This document shows, in pieces, positions 25,836 through 36,365 of a stretch of DNA of 49,426 nucleotides. This DNA is from Alphaproteobacteria bacterium (GTDB lineage: Bacteria > Pseudomonadota > Alphaproteobacteria > JAAEOK01), in NCBI GenBank assembly GCA_024244705.1, contig JAAEOK010000119.1:1-49426 (forward strand). Reading direction: 5' to 3'. Every line of letters begins with the position of its first letter. Positions within the stretch are counted from its first letter, which is position 1. The notes beneath the pieces are model-generated. The model saw only the letters and a program-made list of their open reading frames with translations, was not told the origin of the DNA and ran no database searches. The position numbers and the translations under genes are program-made.

Positions 25836-27749
25836 GTGTCTAGCAGAACGCCACTACTCGACCGGGTTTGCGTCCCGGCCGACATGAGGGAGTTACCCGA
25901 GTCCGACCTGCGCCAGTTAGCCGACGAGTTGCGCTATGAAATGATCGATGCCGTTTCCGTAACGGGCGGCCATTTCGGCGCCGGGCTTGGTGTCGTCGAA
26001 TTGACCGTGGCGCTTCACTACGTATTCAACACGCCGGACGACCGAGTCATTTGGGACGTCGGTCACCAGGCCTATCCACACAAGATTCTCACCGGGCGGC
26101 GGGATCGCATCCGCACCATACGCCAACACGGGGGCCTCTCGGGCTTCACCAAGCGTTTGGAAAGCGAATATGACCCGTTTGGTGCCGCGCACAGCTCGAC
26201 CTCCATATCATCCGGCCTCGGCATGGCCGTCGCGCGAGATCTGTTGGGCGGCGACAACAACATAATCTCGGTGATCGGTGATGGCGCTCTGAGTGCCGGC
26301 ATGGCCTATGAGGCGATGAACAACGCCGGCGCTTTGCAGTCCCGGTTGTTGGTCGTTCTGAACGACAACGACATGTCCATTGCACCGCCGGTCGGGGCAA
26401 TGAGCGCCTATCTGTCGCGCCTGATCTCGTCGAAGTCGTACCAATCCCTCCGCCACATCGGCAAGGAGGTCGCCAAGAAATTTCCCAAGGCGCTCGAGAC
26501 GGCGGCGCGACGCGCCGAAGAATATGCGCGCGGAATGGTAACCGGCGGAACGCTCTTTGAGGAAATGGGCTTCTATTATGTTGGCCCGATCGATGGGCAC
26601 AACATGGATCACTTGGTGCCGATCCTGAAAAACATCCGTGATGCTGACGAGGGTCCAATTCTACTCCATATCGTGACCCACAAAGGCAAGGGATACGAGC
26701 CGGCGGAAAAATCGGCCGATAAGGGTCATGCGGTCGCTAAGTTTGACGTCGAAACGGGGCAACAAAAGAAACCCGCGCCCAATGCGCCGAATTATACGAA
26801 GGTCTTTGCGAACGCGCTCATCAAGGAGGCGGAGAAAGACGAACGGATCGTCGCCATAAATGCGGCCATGCCTTCGGGAACCGGACTGGACCTGTTCGCC
26901 CAGGCCTATCCCGACCGATGTTTCGATGTCGGCATTGCCGAGCAACACGCGGTGACATTTGCGGCCGGACTGGCGACCGAGGGAATGAAGCCATTTGCCG
27001 CGATCTATTCGACCTTTCTCCAGCGAGGGTATGACCAGGTCGTTCACGACGTCGCCATACAGTCGCTCCCGGTCCGTTTCGCCATCGACCGCGCCGGCCT
27101 GGTCGGCGCGGACGGCCCGACCCACGCCGGCTCGTTCGATATTGCTTATCTCGGATGCCTGCCTGGATTCGTGGTCATGGCCGCGGGCGACGAGGCGGAG
27201 TTGGTACACATGGTGGCGACCGCGGCGGCGATCGACGACCGCCCCTCCGCGTTTCGCTACCCGCGTGGCGAGGGCATCGGCGTGGAGATGCCGGACCAAG
27301 GCGTTCCGCTGGAGATTGGTAAAGGCCGAATTCTCCGTGAGGGGACCACAATTGCTCTGCTTTCCTTGGGCGCCCGCCTTAAGGAGTGCCTGGAAGCAGC
27401 CGATGAGCTGTCGGTGCGCGGATTCAGCACGACGGTTGCCGACGCCAGGTTCGCCAAGCCCCTCGACACCGACTTGATAATTCGGTTGGCAAAGGAGCAC
27501 GAGATCATCGTGACCATCGAAGAGGGTGCGATCGGCGGGTTCGCCTCTCATGTGCTCCAATTCCTCAGCACGGCTGGCATGTTGGATCGGGGTCTGAAGA
27601 TCCGACCCATGATTCTGCCGGACTATTTCATCGACCACGGCTCGCCCGAAGGCATGTACGAGGAAGCGGGGCTCAAAGCACCAAATATTGTCGAGACCGC
27701 GCTGGCGGCGCTCGGCCGGCAATCGGAAATCAAGGCCGTGCGAGCCTGA
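25836..27749 (+). CDS. dxs: 1-deoxy-D-xylulose-5-phosphate synthase
   Basis: About 637 residues. Dxs joins pyruvate and glyceraldehyde 3-phosphate with thiamine diphosphate, the first and often rate-setting step of the MEP isoprenoid pathway. [20 protein letters not shown], the ThDP motif [18 protein letters not shown], and the transketolase-type second half ([34 protein letters not shown]) are intact. The start is uncertain: GTG at 25836 lies ten bases after GGGGG and is preferred; TTG at 25827 and 25830 are close to that site. Its place inside the hpn genes suggests supply of precursors to hopanoids. Confidence 0.95.
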   Translation: MSSRTPLLDRVCVPADMRELPESDLRQLADELRYEMIDAVSVTGGHFGAGLGVVELTVALHYVFNTPDDRVIWDVGHQAYPHKILTGRRDRIRTIRQHGGLSGFTKRLESEYDPFGAAHSSTSISSGLGMAVARDLLGGDNNIISVIGDGALSAGMAYEAMNNAGALQSRLLVVLNDNDMSIAPPVGAMSAYLSRLISSKSYQSLRHIGKEVAKKFPKALETAARRAEEYARGMVTGGTLFEEMGFYYVGPIDGHNMDHLVPILKNIRDADEGPILLHIVTHKGKGYEPAEKSADKGHAVAKFDVETGQQKKPAPNAPNYTKVFANALIKEAEKDERIVAINAAMPSGTGLDLFAQAYPDRCFDVGIAEQHAVTFAAGLATEGMKPFAAIYSTFLQRGYDQVVHDVAIQSLPVRFAIDRAGLVGADGPTHAGSFDIAYLGCLPGFVVMAAGDEAELVHMVATAAAIDDRPSAFRYPRGEGIGVEMPDQGVPLEIGKGRILREGTTIALLSLGARLKECLEAADELSVRGFSTTVADARFAKPLDTDLIIRLAKEHEIIVTIEEGAIGGFASHVLQFLSTAGMLDRGLKIRPMILPDYFIDHGSPEGMYEEAGLKAPNIVETALAALGRQSEIKAVRA

Positions 27750-27858
27750 ATGTCGTTCTGTCAAACGTCGTCGATGGTTGTTCGGGGCTGACCGTCTGCT
27801 GCTGTGAGCGGGACCAACTCCGGACCATTGCTCTCAAACCAGCGAGGACAGGAGCGTT

Positions 27859-29034
27859 ATGCCAGAAGGCCTGACGGCGATTGCTGCTTTTTCCTTGCTG
27901 ATCTGGCTTTATCTGGCGCTTTTTCACGGGCGCTACTGGCGCGCCGATCAACGCTTACCGCAAAACCCACCTGAGCTCGATCAATGGCCGGCGGTGGCCG
28001 CAATCATACCGGCACGAGACGAGGCCGATGTCATTGGCGAAACGGTCCGCTCGCTTCTGAACCAGGACTATCCGGGGAAGTTCAATGTCGTTGTCGTCGA
28101 TGACCGGAGCACCGACGGGACGGCCGAAGTCGCGCAGCGCGCAGCCGACGAAATGGCCGCCCCCGACCGATTTGCCATGATCGAAGGCGCATCTCTTCCG
28201 CAAGGTTGGTCGGGCAAATTGTGGGCGCTTGATCAGGGCGTGACCTGGGCATCACAAAACCTGTCCGGCGTCGAATATTTCCTGCTCACGGATGCCGATA
28301 TCGCCCACGACCGACTGGCCCTTCGCCGCCTGACTTCGAAGGCCGTGCTCGAACGTCATGACCTGGTGTCGTTGATGGTACTTTTGCATTGCAAGAATGG
28401 CATTGAGCGATTTTTGATTCCCGCCTTCGTATATTTCTTCCAGCAGTTATACCCGTTTCCCGAGGCCAACCAGCGCGGGCGCAAAGTTGCGGCAGCCGCC
28501 GGCGGCTGCATGCTGGTACGCCGACCTGCTTTGGAGCGGGTGGGCGGCATCCAGAGCATTCGCTCGGCGTTGATCGATGATTGCACGCTCGCGGCGGCGA
28601 TCAAGGCGACCGGTACCATTTGGATTGGATTGGCCGAAGACTCACGCAGCATCCGTCCCTATGACGGCATTGGCGAAATCTGGGACATGGTCGCCCGGAC
28701 CGCGTATACCCAGCTTCGTTACTCTCCCCTCTATTTGGTTGGGACGGTTTTCGGACTGATCGTCACCTACCTCGGCCCGGTGGTGACGATAGTCCTTGGA
28801 TTGATGTTCGGCGCCGGTCAAGCTATCGCGTTCGGCGTCATCGCGTGGGCGATCATGATCATGACCTATGCACCGACCCTCAAGCTATATCGGCTGCCGT
28901 TTATCTATGGCCTCGTTCTGCCCTTCGTGGCCCTGCTATACACCGCGATGACGATTGATTCTGCGAAGCGCCACTGGGAGGGGCGTGGTGGGGCCTGGAA
29001 GGGCCGGACCTACACCAATATCGAAGGTTTTTGA
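27859..29034 (+). CDS. hpnB: hopanoid-associated glycosyltransferase HpnB
   Basis: A 391-residue membrane-bound GT2 enzyme. One N-terminal helix (LTAIAAFSLLIWLYLALF) precedes a GT-A catalytic domain with PARDEADVIGETVRSLL, VVVDDRSTDGT (DxD-like), YFLLTDADIAH and GGCMLVRR; three or four helices close the protein (from ~300). HpnB occurs in hpn clusters, but its donor and acceptor sugars are not established. AGGACAGGAG precedes the ATG. It lies between dxs and hpnD, in the same direction. Confidence 0.9.
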   Translation: MPEGLTAIAAFSLLIWLYLALFHGRYWRADQRLPQNPPELDQWPAVAAIIPARDEADVIGETVRSLLNQDYPGKFNVVVVDDRSTDGTAEVAQRAADEMAAPDRFAMIEGASLPQGWSGKLWALDQGVTWASQNLSGVEYFLLTDADIAHDRLALRRLTSKAVLERHDLVSLMVLLHCKNGIERFLIPAFVYFFQQLYPFPEANQRGRKVAAAAGGCMLVRRPALERVGGIQSIRSALIDDCTLAAAIKATGTIWIGLAEDSRSIRPYDGIGEIWDMVARTAYTQLRYSPLYLVGTVFGLIVTYLGPVVTIVLGLMFGAGQAIAFGVIAWAIMIMTYAPTLKLYRLPFIYGLVLPFVALLYTAMTIDSAKRHWEGRGGAWKGRTYTNIEGF

Positions 29035-29170
29035 TGCACCGCCCCACCCTCACGCGGCCGTATCCGGGGTTCCGATATTTGGCCCGGCCCCCCACATCTG
29101 CGGGCTGGCGTTTTTGGAGACGGCGAAGTAATAAGCGGACCCTATCTCGAATCCACCAACAACATCTCGC

Positions 29171-30052
29171 ATGATATCCGACTCCACCGGTAATAGACCC
29201 GCCGGCACCGCACCTGATCGAGAGGCGCTAGAGCATGTCCGCCGCATCACCAAGGCGTCGGGGACGTCATTCTTTTGGGCCATGCGATTGCTCACCGAAA
29301 GGCGGCGCGATGCCATGTTCGCCATTTACGCGTTCTGCCGGGAGATCGACGATATCGCCGACGAGGAGGCGCCCACGGCCGACAAGATTACCCGGTTGAA
29401 CGCATGGCGTGATGAGATTGACCGGCTCTACGAGGGCCAACCCAGATTCCCAATCTCACGCGCTCTGGCCGGACCGCTTTCCGACTACAATCTCGAAAAG
29501 GCCGATTTTCTGGCATTGATCGAAGGCATGGAAATGGACGCAACCCGAACGGTATGCGCCCCCACCATGGCCGAGTTGGAATATTACTGCGATCGCGTCG
29601 CCTGCGCCGTCGGACGGTTGTCGGTTAAGGCCTTTGGCGCGACTGAACCCGAGGCCGTAGACGTTGCATTCGCGCTCGGTCAGGCACTGCAACTTACGAA
29701 TATCCTAAGAGACCCCCTCGAGGACGCGGAACGGGATCGCCTGTATCTGCCGTCCGAGCTCTTGCTGAAACACGGGATTGGGTCGCGGGACCCGCGTACG
29801 GTCCTATCCCACCCTAGTTTGCCCGATGTCTGTCGGGATTTGGCCGACGTCGCCGATCGAAGATTCGACGAGGCCGATGCGGCTTTAGCAAAATGCGCCC
29901 GCCAACCCATGCGGCCGGCGATCGTCATGAAGGAGATTTACCATCGTTATCTCGAAAAACTCATGGCCGGCGGCTGGCGAGACCTGAGTTACCGAGGGTC
30001 CCTGTCCGGGCCGGAGAAGTTGTGGATTGGATTGCGGTACGGATTGCTTTAG
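29171..30052 (+). CDS. hpnD: presqualene diphosphate synthase HpnD
   Basis: A 293-residue enzyme that condenses two farnesyl diphosphates to presqualene diphosphate. ASGTSFFWAMRLLTERRRDAMFAIYAFCREIDDIADE contains the first Asp-rich motif, and LQLTNILRDPLEDAERDRLYLP contains the second. The YAFCR block is HpnD-like and separates it from HpnC. The ribosome site before the ATG at 29171 is weak. The hpnE start follows 14 bases after the stop, so the two are likely cotranscribed. Confidence 0.93.
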   Translation: MISDSTGNRPAGTAPDREALEHVRRITKASGTSFFWAMRLLTERRRDAMFAIYAFCREIDDIADEEAPTADKITRLNAWRDEIDRLYEGQPRFPISRALAGPLSDYNLEKADFLALIEGMEMDATRTVCAPTMAELEYYCDRVACAVGRLSVKAFGATEPEAVDVAFALGQALQLTNILRDPLEDAERDRLYLPSELLLKHGIGSRDPRTVLSHPSLPDVCRDLADVADRRFDEADAALAKCARQPMRPAIVMKEIYHRYLEKLMAGGWRDLSYRGSLSGPEKLWIGLRYGLL

Positions 30053-30066
30053 CGGGCTGCTGATCG

Positions 30067-31323
30067 ATGACCAGGGTCCACATCATTGGTGCCGGTTTGG
30101 CCGGACTTGCAGCCGCAACCCGGTTGTCTCGTCACGGCCATGACGTCACGGTCTATGAGGCGGCGGGGCACGCCGGCGGGCGCTGCCGGTCCTACCACGA
30201 TGACGTACTCGGCATTGAAATCGACAACGGCAACCACCTGCTGCTCAGCGGCAATCATGCCGCGATGGACTTCCTCGACGAGGTCGGTAGTCGCGGGACC
30301 CTCTTCGCGAGTGAACGCGCGGCGTTTCCCTTCGTGGACTTCGCCGACGACGCGAGATGGACCATCCGCCCCAACCGGGGCCGCCTTCCATGGTGGGTGT
30401 TGTCGCCGCGCATGCGCGTGCCGAATACGACCGCGGCCGATTATTTCCGCGCCTTGCGATTACGAAGTGTCGACGAAAATGAGACCGTTGCCGAGGTTTT
30501 CGATCCGCAACAACCCTCATTCCGGCGATTTTGGGAACCGCTGACGGTTGCCATCCTGAACGCGCGCGCGGACGAGGCGGCGGCGTCCCTGCTATGGCCC
30601 GTACTTAAGGAGACCTTCGGTCGCGGCGAACAGGCTTGCCGAGCCTGCATCGCTCGAACCGGGCTGTCCAATAGCTTTGCGAGGCCTGCGGTTTCGGCGC
30701 TCAAATCTCGCGGACGGGCCGTTCATTTCAATGCCCGCCTCCGCGAGGTCGAGAAAACGGAGAATCGGCTCGGCACTCTGAGGTTTTCGAAAGAAGACAT
30801 CGAAGTTACCGGCGGCGATAGCGTCATTCTTGCCGTTACACCCTCGGTCGCGGCCTCTCTGCTTCCTGACCTGACTGTGCCGGTCGGGAGCCGCTCCATT
30901 GCCAATGCTCATTTTCACCTGGAAGACGACGCGCTGTCGCTCAACGACATTCCCTTCCTCGGCATCATCGGCGGCACCGCTGAATGGCTTTTTGTACGGG
31001 ATCGCGTTGTCTCTGTCACCGTAAGCGCTGCCGAGCATGTCATTGATTTGGATGGTGAAAGTCTGGCCACGCGCCTTTGGAATGATGTCACCCGCGCGCT
31101 CGACCTGGTGGACATGGCAATTCCGCCCTATCGGATCGTCAAGGAAAAGCGCGCAACTTTCGCCCAGACGCCGTCGAACATCGGTCGCCGGCCGGGGCCG
31201 GTTACCGCGCTGAGCAACGTGTTTCTCGCCGGCGACTGGACAAATACTGGGTTGCCGGCAACCATCGAGGGCGCCATCCGCAGCGGCAATGCCGCAGCCG
31301 TGGCGGTGATCGCAAAAACTTGA
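30067..31323 (+). CDS. hpnE: hydroxysqualene dehydroxylase HpnE
   Basis: A 418-residue FAD enzyme of the desaturase-amine oxidase type that reduces hydroxysqualene to squalene, the last of the three steps begun by HpnD and HpnC. VHIIGAGLAGLAAATRLSRHGHDVTVYEA is the N-terminal dinucleotide fold, followed by GGRCRSYHDD, and VFLAGDWTNTGLPATIEGAIRSGNAAA is the closing FAD motif. Length and motifs are complete. It is directly followed by shc, so substrate flow matches gene order. Confidence 0.93.
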   Translation: MTRVHIIGAGLAGLAAATRLSRHGHDVTVYEAAGHAGGRCRSYHDDVLGIEIDNGNHLLLSGNHAAMDFLDEVGSRGTLFASERAAFPFVDFADDARWTIRPNRGRLPWWVLSPRMRVPNTTAADYFRALRLRSVDENETVAEVFDPQQPSFRRFWEPLTVAILNARADEAAASLLWPVLKETFGRGEQACRACIARTGLSNSFARPAVSALKSRGRAVHFNARLREVEKTENRLGTLRFSKEDIEVTGGDSVILAVTPSVAASLLPDLTVPVGSRSIANAHFHLEDDALSLNDIPFLGIIGGTAEWLFVRDRVVSVTVSAAEHVIDLDGESLATRLWNDVTRALDLVDMAIPPYRIVKEKRATFAQTPSNIGRRPGPVTALSNVFLAGDWTNTGLPATIEGAIRSGNAAAVAVIAKT

Positions 31324-31362
31324 TGAAATCCTTGATTTTGCGGCCAAATATAGGCACATAGG

Positions 31363-33396
31363 ATGATCGTGAAGGGGTCATTGGCGACTGAAGGCGCCGA
31401 TGGGGACAATTATGACCTATTATCAGGGATGACAGCGTTGGCGATGCAAAGCGCAGCGGCCTATGAAGCAATGCGCCGCCCTGCGGACGATCTGGATTCG
31501 GTCGACCGGACTGTCGCCGAGGTTCGATCGGCATTCCATGATATCCAAGCTTCGGATGGACATTGGCTCTATGAGCTTGAGGCGGATGCGACGATTCCAT
31601 CCGAATACGTCATGCTTGAGCACTATCTCGACGAAATCGACGATGCGCTCGAGCACAAGATTGCGGTCTACCTGCGCGACGGCCAAGGCGAGCACGGCGG
31701 GTGGCCCTTGTTCTATGGCGGTGACTTCAATATCAGCGCGACCGTGAAGGCCTACTACGCACTCAAGCTTATCGGCGATGACATCGACGCCCCGCATATG
31801 CGGCGGGCCCGGGAAGCCGTGCTGGCACGGGGCGGGGCCGCACGCGCCAATGTCTTCACGCGCTTTGCCCTCGCCCTGTTCGATCAGATCCCGTGGTGCG
31901 GCACGCCGGTGATGCCGGTGGAAATCATGCACCTGCCGAGCTGGTTCCCGTTCCACCTCGATAAGGTCTCATATTGGTCACGAGCGGTGATCGCCCCGTT
32001 GCTCGTGCTCACCGCGCTCAAACCCAAGGCTCGAAACCCGCGCGGCATTCACATTCAAGAGTTGTTCGTCACGCCGCCCGCAGAGGAGAAGACCTGGAAC
32101 CTCAATCCGACCGGCGCCTGGGTCGGCGAGTTCTTCCTGCTGCTCGATCGTGCATTGCAGAAAGTCGAGCCGCATTTCCCGAAGGGGCCAAGAAAAAGAG
32201 CAATCCAGAAGGCAGTGGATTTCTTCGCCGAACGCCTCAACGGCGAGGATGGCCTCGGCGCCATCTACCCGGCGATGGCCAACAGCGTCATGGCCCTTGA
32301 TGCCCTCGGCTATCCCAAGGATCACCCAGACCTCATCATTGCGAAGAAATCGATCAAGAATCTGCTCGTTGAATTCGAAGACCGCGCCTATTGCCAACCT
32401 TGTGTGTCGCCGATTTGGGACACCTCCCTCGCCGCCCATGCAATGTTGGAGGCGGGCGACAGTGGACGCGGCGACGCCACCGGACGCGCGCTCGATTGGC
32501 TCAGAGATCGTCAAATACTGGATGTGGTTGGCGACTGGGCCGCGCAGCGCCCCGATCTGCGACCGGGCGGCTGGGCGTTTCAGTATTGGAATGATCACTA
32601 CCCTGATGTCGATGACTCGGCTGTGGTGGCGCTCGCGCTGCACCGTGCCGACCCCGATCGCTACAAGGAATCGATCGACCGCGCTGCCGAATGGGTGCTC
32701 GGCATGCAGTCTGCAAATGGGGGCTGGGGCGCGTTCGATGCAGATAACGAACACTACAAGCTCAATTCTATTCCGTTTGCCGACCACGGGGCGCTTCTCG
32801 ATCCGCCGACCTCCGATGTGACGGCACGCTGCTTGGGCATGCTGGCGCAGCTCGGCTATACACGCGACCATCCCGCCGTGGCCAAGGCGGTCGACTTCCT
32901 GATACGCGAACAGGAAGAGGATGGATCATGGTTCGGCAGATGGGGCACCAACTACGTTTATGGGACCTGGTCTGTTCTTTGCGCCTTGAACGCGATCGGC
33001 GAGGACCCCAACCAGCCCTATCTTCAAAAGACGATCGCCTGGCTGCGCGGCCAACAGGGCGAGGACGGCGGCTGGGGCGAGGACGGCGCCACCTATTGGG
33101 CAGATCGGCGAGGGGATTGCAAGGAGAGCACGCCGTCGCAGACCGCCTGGGCGCTGATGGCGCTGATGGCAATGGGTGAAGTCGATAGCGAGACGGTAAA
33201 ACGCGGCGTCGATTTCCTCATGACGGCACCCCGACAAGGCACCAAGTGGGACGAGCAATGGTACACCGCGGTCGGATTCCCGCGGGTGTTCTATCTCCGC
33301 TACCATGGCTACAGCGCGTACTTCCCACTGTGGGCGTTGGCCCGTTATCGCAACCTTCGCCGGGCGAACGATAAGTCGGTCGCCTACGGCATGTAG
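31363..33396 (+). CDS. shc: squalene-hopene cyclase
   Basis: A 677-residue monotopic membrane enzyme that folds squalene into hopene (diploptene) and diplopterol. The acid motif DVDD (Asp415, Asp417, Asp418) starts the cyclisation, and several QW repeats are visible (for example QSANGGWGAFD, EEDGSWFGRWG, GEDGGWGED). The WFPFHLDKVSYWSR segment is part of the membrane channel region. The start ATG at 31363 gives a slightly long N-terminus; start codons further in are possible. Also called hpnF. It is the key gene of the locus and appears fully functional. Confidence 0.97.
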   Translation: MIVKGSLATEGADGDNYDLLSGMTALAMQSAAAYEAMRRPADDLDSVDRTVAEVRSAFHDIQASDGHWLYELEADATIPSEYVMLEHYLDEIDDALEHKIAVYLRDGQGEHGGWPLFYGGDFNISATVKAYYALKLIGDDIDAPHMRRAREAVLARGGAARANVFTRFALALFDQIPWCGTPVMPVEIMHLPSWFPFHLDKVSYWSRAVIAPLLVLTALKPKARNPRGIHIQELFVTPPAEEKTWNLNPTGAWVGEFFLLLDRALQKVEPHFPKGPRKRAIQKAVDFFAERLNGEDGLGAIYPAMANSVMALDALGYPKDHPDLIIAKKSIKNLLVEFEDRAYCQPCVSPIWDTSLAAHAMLEAGDSGRGDATGRALDWLRDRQILDVVGDWAAQRPDLRPGGWAFQYWNDHYPDVDDSAVVALALHRADPDRYKESIDRAAEWVLGMQSANGGWGAFDADNEHYKLNSIPFADHGALLDPPTSDVTARCLGMLAQLGYTRDHPAVAKAVDFLIREQEEDGSWFGRWGTNYVYGTWSVLCALNAIGEDPNQPYLQKTIAWLRGQQGEDGGWGEDGATYWADRRGDCKESTPSQTAWALMALMAMGEVDSETVKRGVDFLMTAPRQGTKWDEQWYTAVGFPRVFYLRYHGYSAYFPLWALARYRNLRRANDKSVAYGM

Positions 33397-33422
33397 CAAC
33401 CTACCGTCCGCCTCGATCGGTC

Positions 33423-34106
33423 ATGAATATCGGTGTCATCACCGGTATGGTTATCGAGGCTCGTTGTTTCGGCGCGGAACCCGCAAATTTAACGATCGAA
33501 GTCACCGGCGCGGACCGAAACCGTACCCGTGACGCATGCCAGAAACTGTGCCGGGCAGGTGTAGAATCGCTGCTGAGTTTCGGGTTGGCCGGCGGTCTAG
33601 ACCCCAGGTTCGAACCGGGTGACCTCATCATTGCCGATTCGGTGATCGGAAGTGGTGGCGCGCGACACGAAACCGAATCGCGATGCCGTCCCATATTGTC
33701 CGCAAACGCCAAGGGTATATTGCCCTATCAGATTGCGCCCATCATCGGCAGCGCGGTGGCAATTCGGACAAAGGAAGAAAAGGCCGAGCTCTACCGCAAG
33801 TACGGCGCCGCCGCGGTCGATATGGAGAGCGACATCGTCGCCGAAATGGCAACCGCTTCGAGCTTGCCGTTCGTGGTCGTGCGAGCGGTGGCGGATGCAG
33901 CCGACTGTCAGGTTCCCGATGCGGCGATCGTTGGTCTTGGCGAAGATGGAAGAACCCGGCCGTTTTCGGTCATGGGATCACTGATCACCCGCCCAAGCGA
34001 GCTGTTACCGCTCATCAAACTGGCCTTGGGAACGCGGCGTGCACTGGCCGCCCTGCGGCTCGCCGCGCCACTTATTCAGGAAGCGATGCGCACTCCGGAA
34101 GGGTGA
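33423..34106 (+). CDS. hpnG: adenosylhopane nucleosidase/phosphorylase HpnG
   Basis: A 227-residue member of the purine nucleoside phosphorylase fold. HpnG removes adenine from adenosylhopane, giving ribosylhopane or its phosphate, the next step in making bacteriohopanetetrol-type side chains. NIGVITGMVIEARCFG opens the fold, LLSFGLAGGLDPRFEPGDLIIADSV is the central block, and AAVDMESDIVAEMA contains the substrate-binding MES motif. It follows shc by 26 bases and ends facing hpnH. Confidence 0.92.
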   Translation: MNIGVITGMVIEARCFGAEPANLTIEVTGADRNRTRDACQKLCRAGVESLLSFGLAGGLDPRFEPGDLIIADSVIGSGGARHETESRCRPILSANAKGILPYQIAPIIGSAVAIRTKEEKAELYRKYGAAAVDMESDIVAEMATASSLPFVVVRAVADAADCQVPDAAIVGLGEDGRTRPFSVMGSLITRPSELLPLIKLALGTRRALAALRLAAPLIQEAMRTPEG

Positions 34107-34182
34107 GGTTCGCGATATTCACCCATCGGCGCAACGAATCGTCGGAGCATCGGCATAGCGCGCCGGACCCCATTGGGGGCCG

Positions 34183-35349
34183 TTATGCTGCGTGGCTTCG
34201 ATCCGTCCCCGACGCCGCCTCGGCTTCCGATTCCGTCGCATGAGCCTCATCGAGGAACTTCTCGACATGGCGAGAGAATACGTACTCGGCCGGGCGCTGC
34301 TCTTCGAGAGAAATCTCAGGTGCCATCGGCCCTTCCGTGCGCACACCGCGAAGAGCCACGCCGAGCGCCCTCAGCGAATGACGAATGGTGTCATTGACCG
34401 CGGTGGGCTCATAGCCGCAATGGACCATGCAATTTGCACATTTCTCGTAGTTACCCGTGCCGTACTGGTCCCACGCCGTTTCTTCCATGAGCTGCTTGAA
34501 GGTAGGCACATAGCCCTCGCCGAGCAGATAACACGGCTTCTGCCAGCCGAACACGTTGCGAGTAGGATTACCCCAGGGAGTGCAATGGTATTCTTGATTG
34601 CCGGCCAAGAAATCGAGGAACATCGACGACTGACTAAACCGCCATTTGACGTCGCGCTCGCGCCCCTTGCGGAAGACGTCCCTGAACAAAGTCTTCGTCT
34701 TCTGCCGCGACAGGAAATGCTCCTGATCCGGCGCGCGTTCGTAGGCATAGCCGGGCGAGACGGTAATGCCCTCCACACCGAGATCGTTCGCGAAGTCGAA
34801 AAACGAGGCGATGTCATCGGCGGTGACGCCGTCAAATACGGTAGTGTTGACGTTGACCCGGAAACCCCGATCGCGCGCCGCCTTGATCGCCTTGACCGCC
34901 TTCTCGAACACGCCCTTCTGGTTTACCGCACGGTCGTGCTCTTCCTCCAAACCGTCGAGATGCACGGAGAATGTGAGGTATTGGCTCGGCTTGAACAGGT
35001 CGAGCTTCTTCCCGAGCAACAGGGCATTGGTGCACAAATAGACAAACTTCTTCCGCGCGACGATGCCTTCGACGATCTGGTCGATTTCCTTGTGAATGAG
35101 CGGCTCGCCCCCGGGAATCGAGACGATCGGGGCTTCGCACTCGTCGACGGCATCGAGGCACTCCCGAACGCTCAAGCGACGATTGAGGATCGCGTCGGGA
35201 TAGTCGATTTTTCCGCATCCAGGACAAGCCAGATTGCATCGGAACAAGGGCTCAAGCATGAGCACGAGGGGATAACGTTTGTTTCCCAAAACATGCTGCT
35301 TGACGATATAAGCGCCGACACGAACTTGCTGTATCAAAGGAACCGCCAC
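34183..35349 (-). CDS. hpnH: adenosylhopane synthase HpnH (radical SAM)
   Basis: A 388-residue radical SAM enzyme that couples the 5'-deoxyadenosyl radical to diploptene, making adenosylhopane, the first extended hopanoid. Cys38, Cys42 and Cys45 (CNLACPGC) bind the [4Fe-4S] cluster; SIPGGEPLIHKEI is the GGEP motif that binds SAM. The C-terminal region (CTPWGNPTRNVFGWQKPCYLL..., EKCANCMVHCGYEP) is the family's extra Cys-containing domain. The GTG at 35349 starts the canonical AVPLIQQVRVGAY; longer reading upstream is not coding. It faces hpnG, with which it acts. Confidence 0.94.
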   Translation of the reverse strand: MAVPLIQQVRVGAYIVKQHVLGNKRYPLVLMLEPLFRCNLACPGCGKIDYPDAILNRRLSVRECLDAVDECEAPIVSIPGGEPLIHKEIDQIVEGIVARKKFVYLCTNALLLGKKLDLFKPSQYLTFSVHLDGLEEEHDRAVNQKGVFEKAVKAIKAARDRGFRVNVNTTVFDGVTADDIASFFDFANDLGVEGITVSPGYAYERAPDQEHFLSRQKTKTLFRDVFRKGRERDVKWRFSQSSMFLDFLAGNQEYHCTPWGNPTRNVFGWQKPCYLLGEGYVPTFKQLMEETAWDQYGTGNYEKCANCMVHCGYEPTAVNDTIRHSLRALGVALRGVRTEGPMAPEISLEEQRPAEYVFSRHVEKFLDEAHATESEAEAASGTDRSHAA

Positions 35350-35429
35350 AATATCACCTACTAAGATTAACGCGTTTAACCAATTGGCCCGGCAAAAGGA
35401 AAACCGAATCTCCGGTCTACAAGACCGAT

Positions 35430-36365
35430 CTACATCGCTACGTCGCGAAGTTCTTCGGGCAGTTTGAACTGGACGTTTTCCTGGATCCCATCGAGCACCT
35501 CGACATCGATACCGGTGTCCAAGGCGCGCAATCGTCCTATCAGTTCCTGCACCAAGTCCTCTGGTGCCGATGCGCCGGCCGTTATCCCGACCGCGTCCGC
35601 ACCCTTCAACCACGCCGGGTCGAGCGCCGCCGCGTCATCGATGAGATAGCTTGGCACGCCCATTTCGGTACCGATCTCGCGCAGCCGATTCGAGTTCGAG
35701 CTGTTCTGGGCGCCGACAACGAGAATGACATCGACCTCGCGCGCGAGTTCCCGGACCGCGGCCTGCCGATTCTGCGTGGCATAGCAGATATCCTTGACAT
35801 CGGGTCCGACGATTTTCGGGAAGCGAACTTTGAGTGCCTCGATAACCTCCCGCGTGTCATCGACACTCAATGTCGTCTGGGTAACGTAGGAGAGCTTGGA
35901 GGGATCCGATACCTCCAACGTCGTCACATCTTGCGGCGTCGAAACGAGATGCACCTTTCCCGGGATCCGTCCCATCGTTCCTTCGACTTCGGGATGGCCC
36001 TCGTGGCCGATCAGGACGACTTCGTAGTCTTTTTCCGCGTAGCGTTGCCCCTCTTTGTGCACTTTGGCAACCAACGGGCATGTTGCATCGATTACCGGCA
36101 GGCTTCGCTCACGTGCCGTATCCTCGACCCGTTGCGATACGCCATGGGCGCTGAAGACCGTGATTGCTCCCTTCGGAACTTCGTTCAATTCCTCGACAAA
36201 AACGGCGCCTTTCGCCTTCAGGTCCTCGACGACACGTTTGTTGTGAACGATTTCGTGGCGCACATAAACGGGCGGTCCGTAAAGGCGGATAGCGCGTTCG
36301 ACGATCTCGATCGCACGCTCGACCCCGGCGCAAAAGCCTCTCGGCTGAGCAAGAATAACCCGCAT
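35430..36365 (-). CDS. ispH: 4-hydroxy-3-methylbut-2-enyl diphosphate reductase
   Basis: A 311-residue iron-sulfur enzyme, the last step of the MEP pathway, making isopentenyl and dimethylallyl diphosphate. [22 protein letters not shown] and ICYATQNRQ carry the three cluster cysteines; EIVHNKRVV and [11 protein letters not shown] hold substrate His residues; SSNSNRLRE is the substrate loop. The ATG at 36365 has GAGGGG six bases upstream; an ATG two codons earlier is less well placed. It lies 80 bases upstream of hpnH on the same strand, probably one transcript. Confidence 0.96.
   Translation of the reverse strand: MRVILAQPRGFCAGVERAIEIVERAIRLYGPPVYVRHEIVHNKRVVEDLKAKGAVFVEELNEVPKGAITVFSAHGVSQRVEDTARERSLPVIDATCPLVAKVHKEGQRYAEKDYEVVLIGHEGHPEVEGTMGRIPGKVHLVSTPQDVTTLEVSDPSKLSYVTQTTLSVDDTREVIEALKVRFPKIVGPDVKDICYATQNRQAAVRELAREVDVILVVGAQNSSNSNRLREIGTEMGVPSYLIDDAAALDPAWLKGADAVGITAGASAPEDLVQELIGRLRALDTGIDVEVLDGIQENVQFKLPEELRDVAM

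Noticed and set aside
34161-34182. GC-rich hairpin between hpnG and hpnH as a two-way terminator
   Set aside because: The stem is imperfect and neither side has a T run; too weak to call.
34192-35364. 390-residue plus-strand open frame
   Set aside because: It lies entirely opposite hpnH, whose radical SAM motifs are clear; the antisense frame shows no family.
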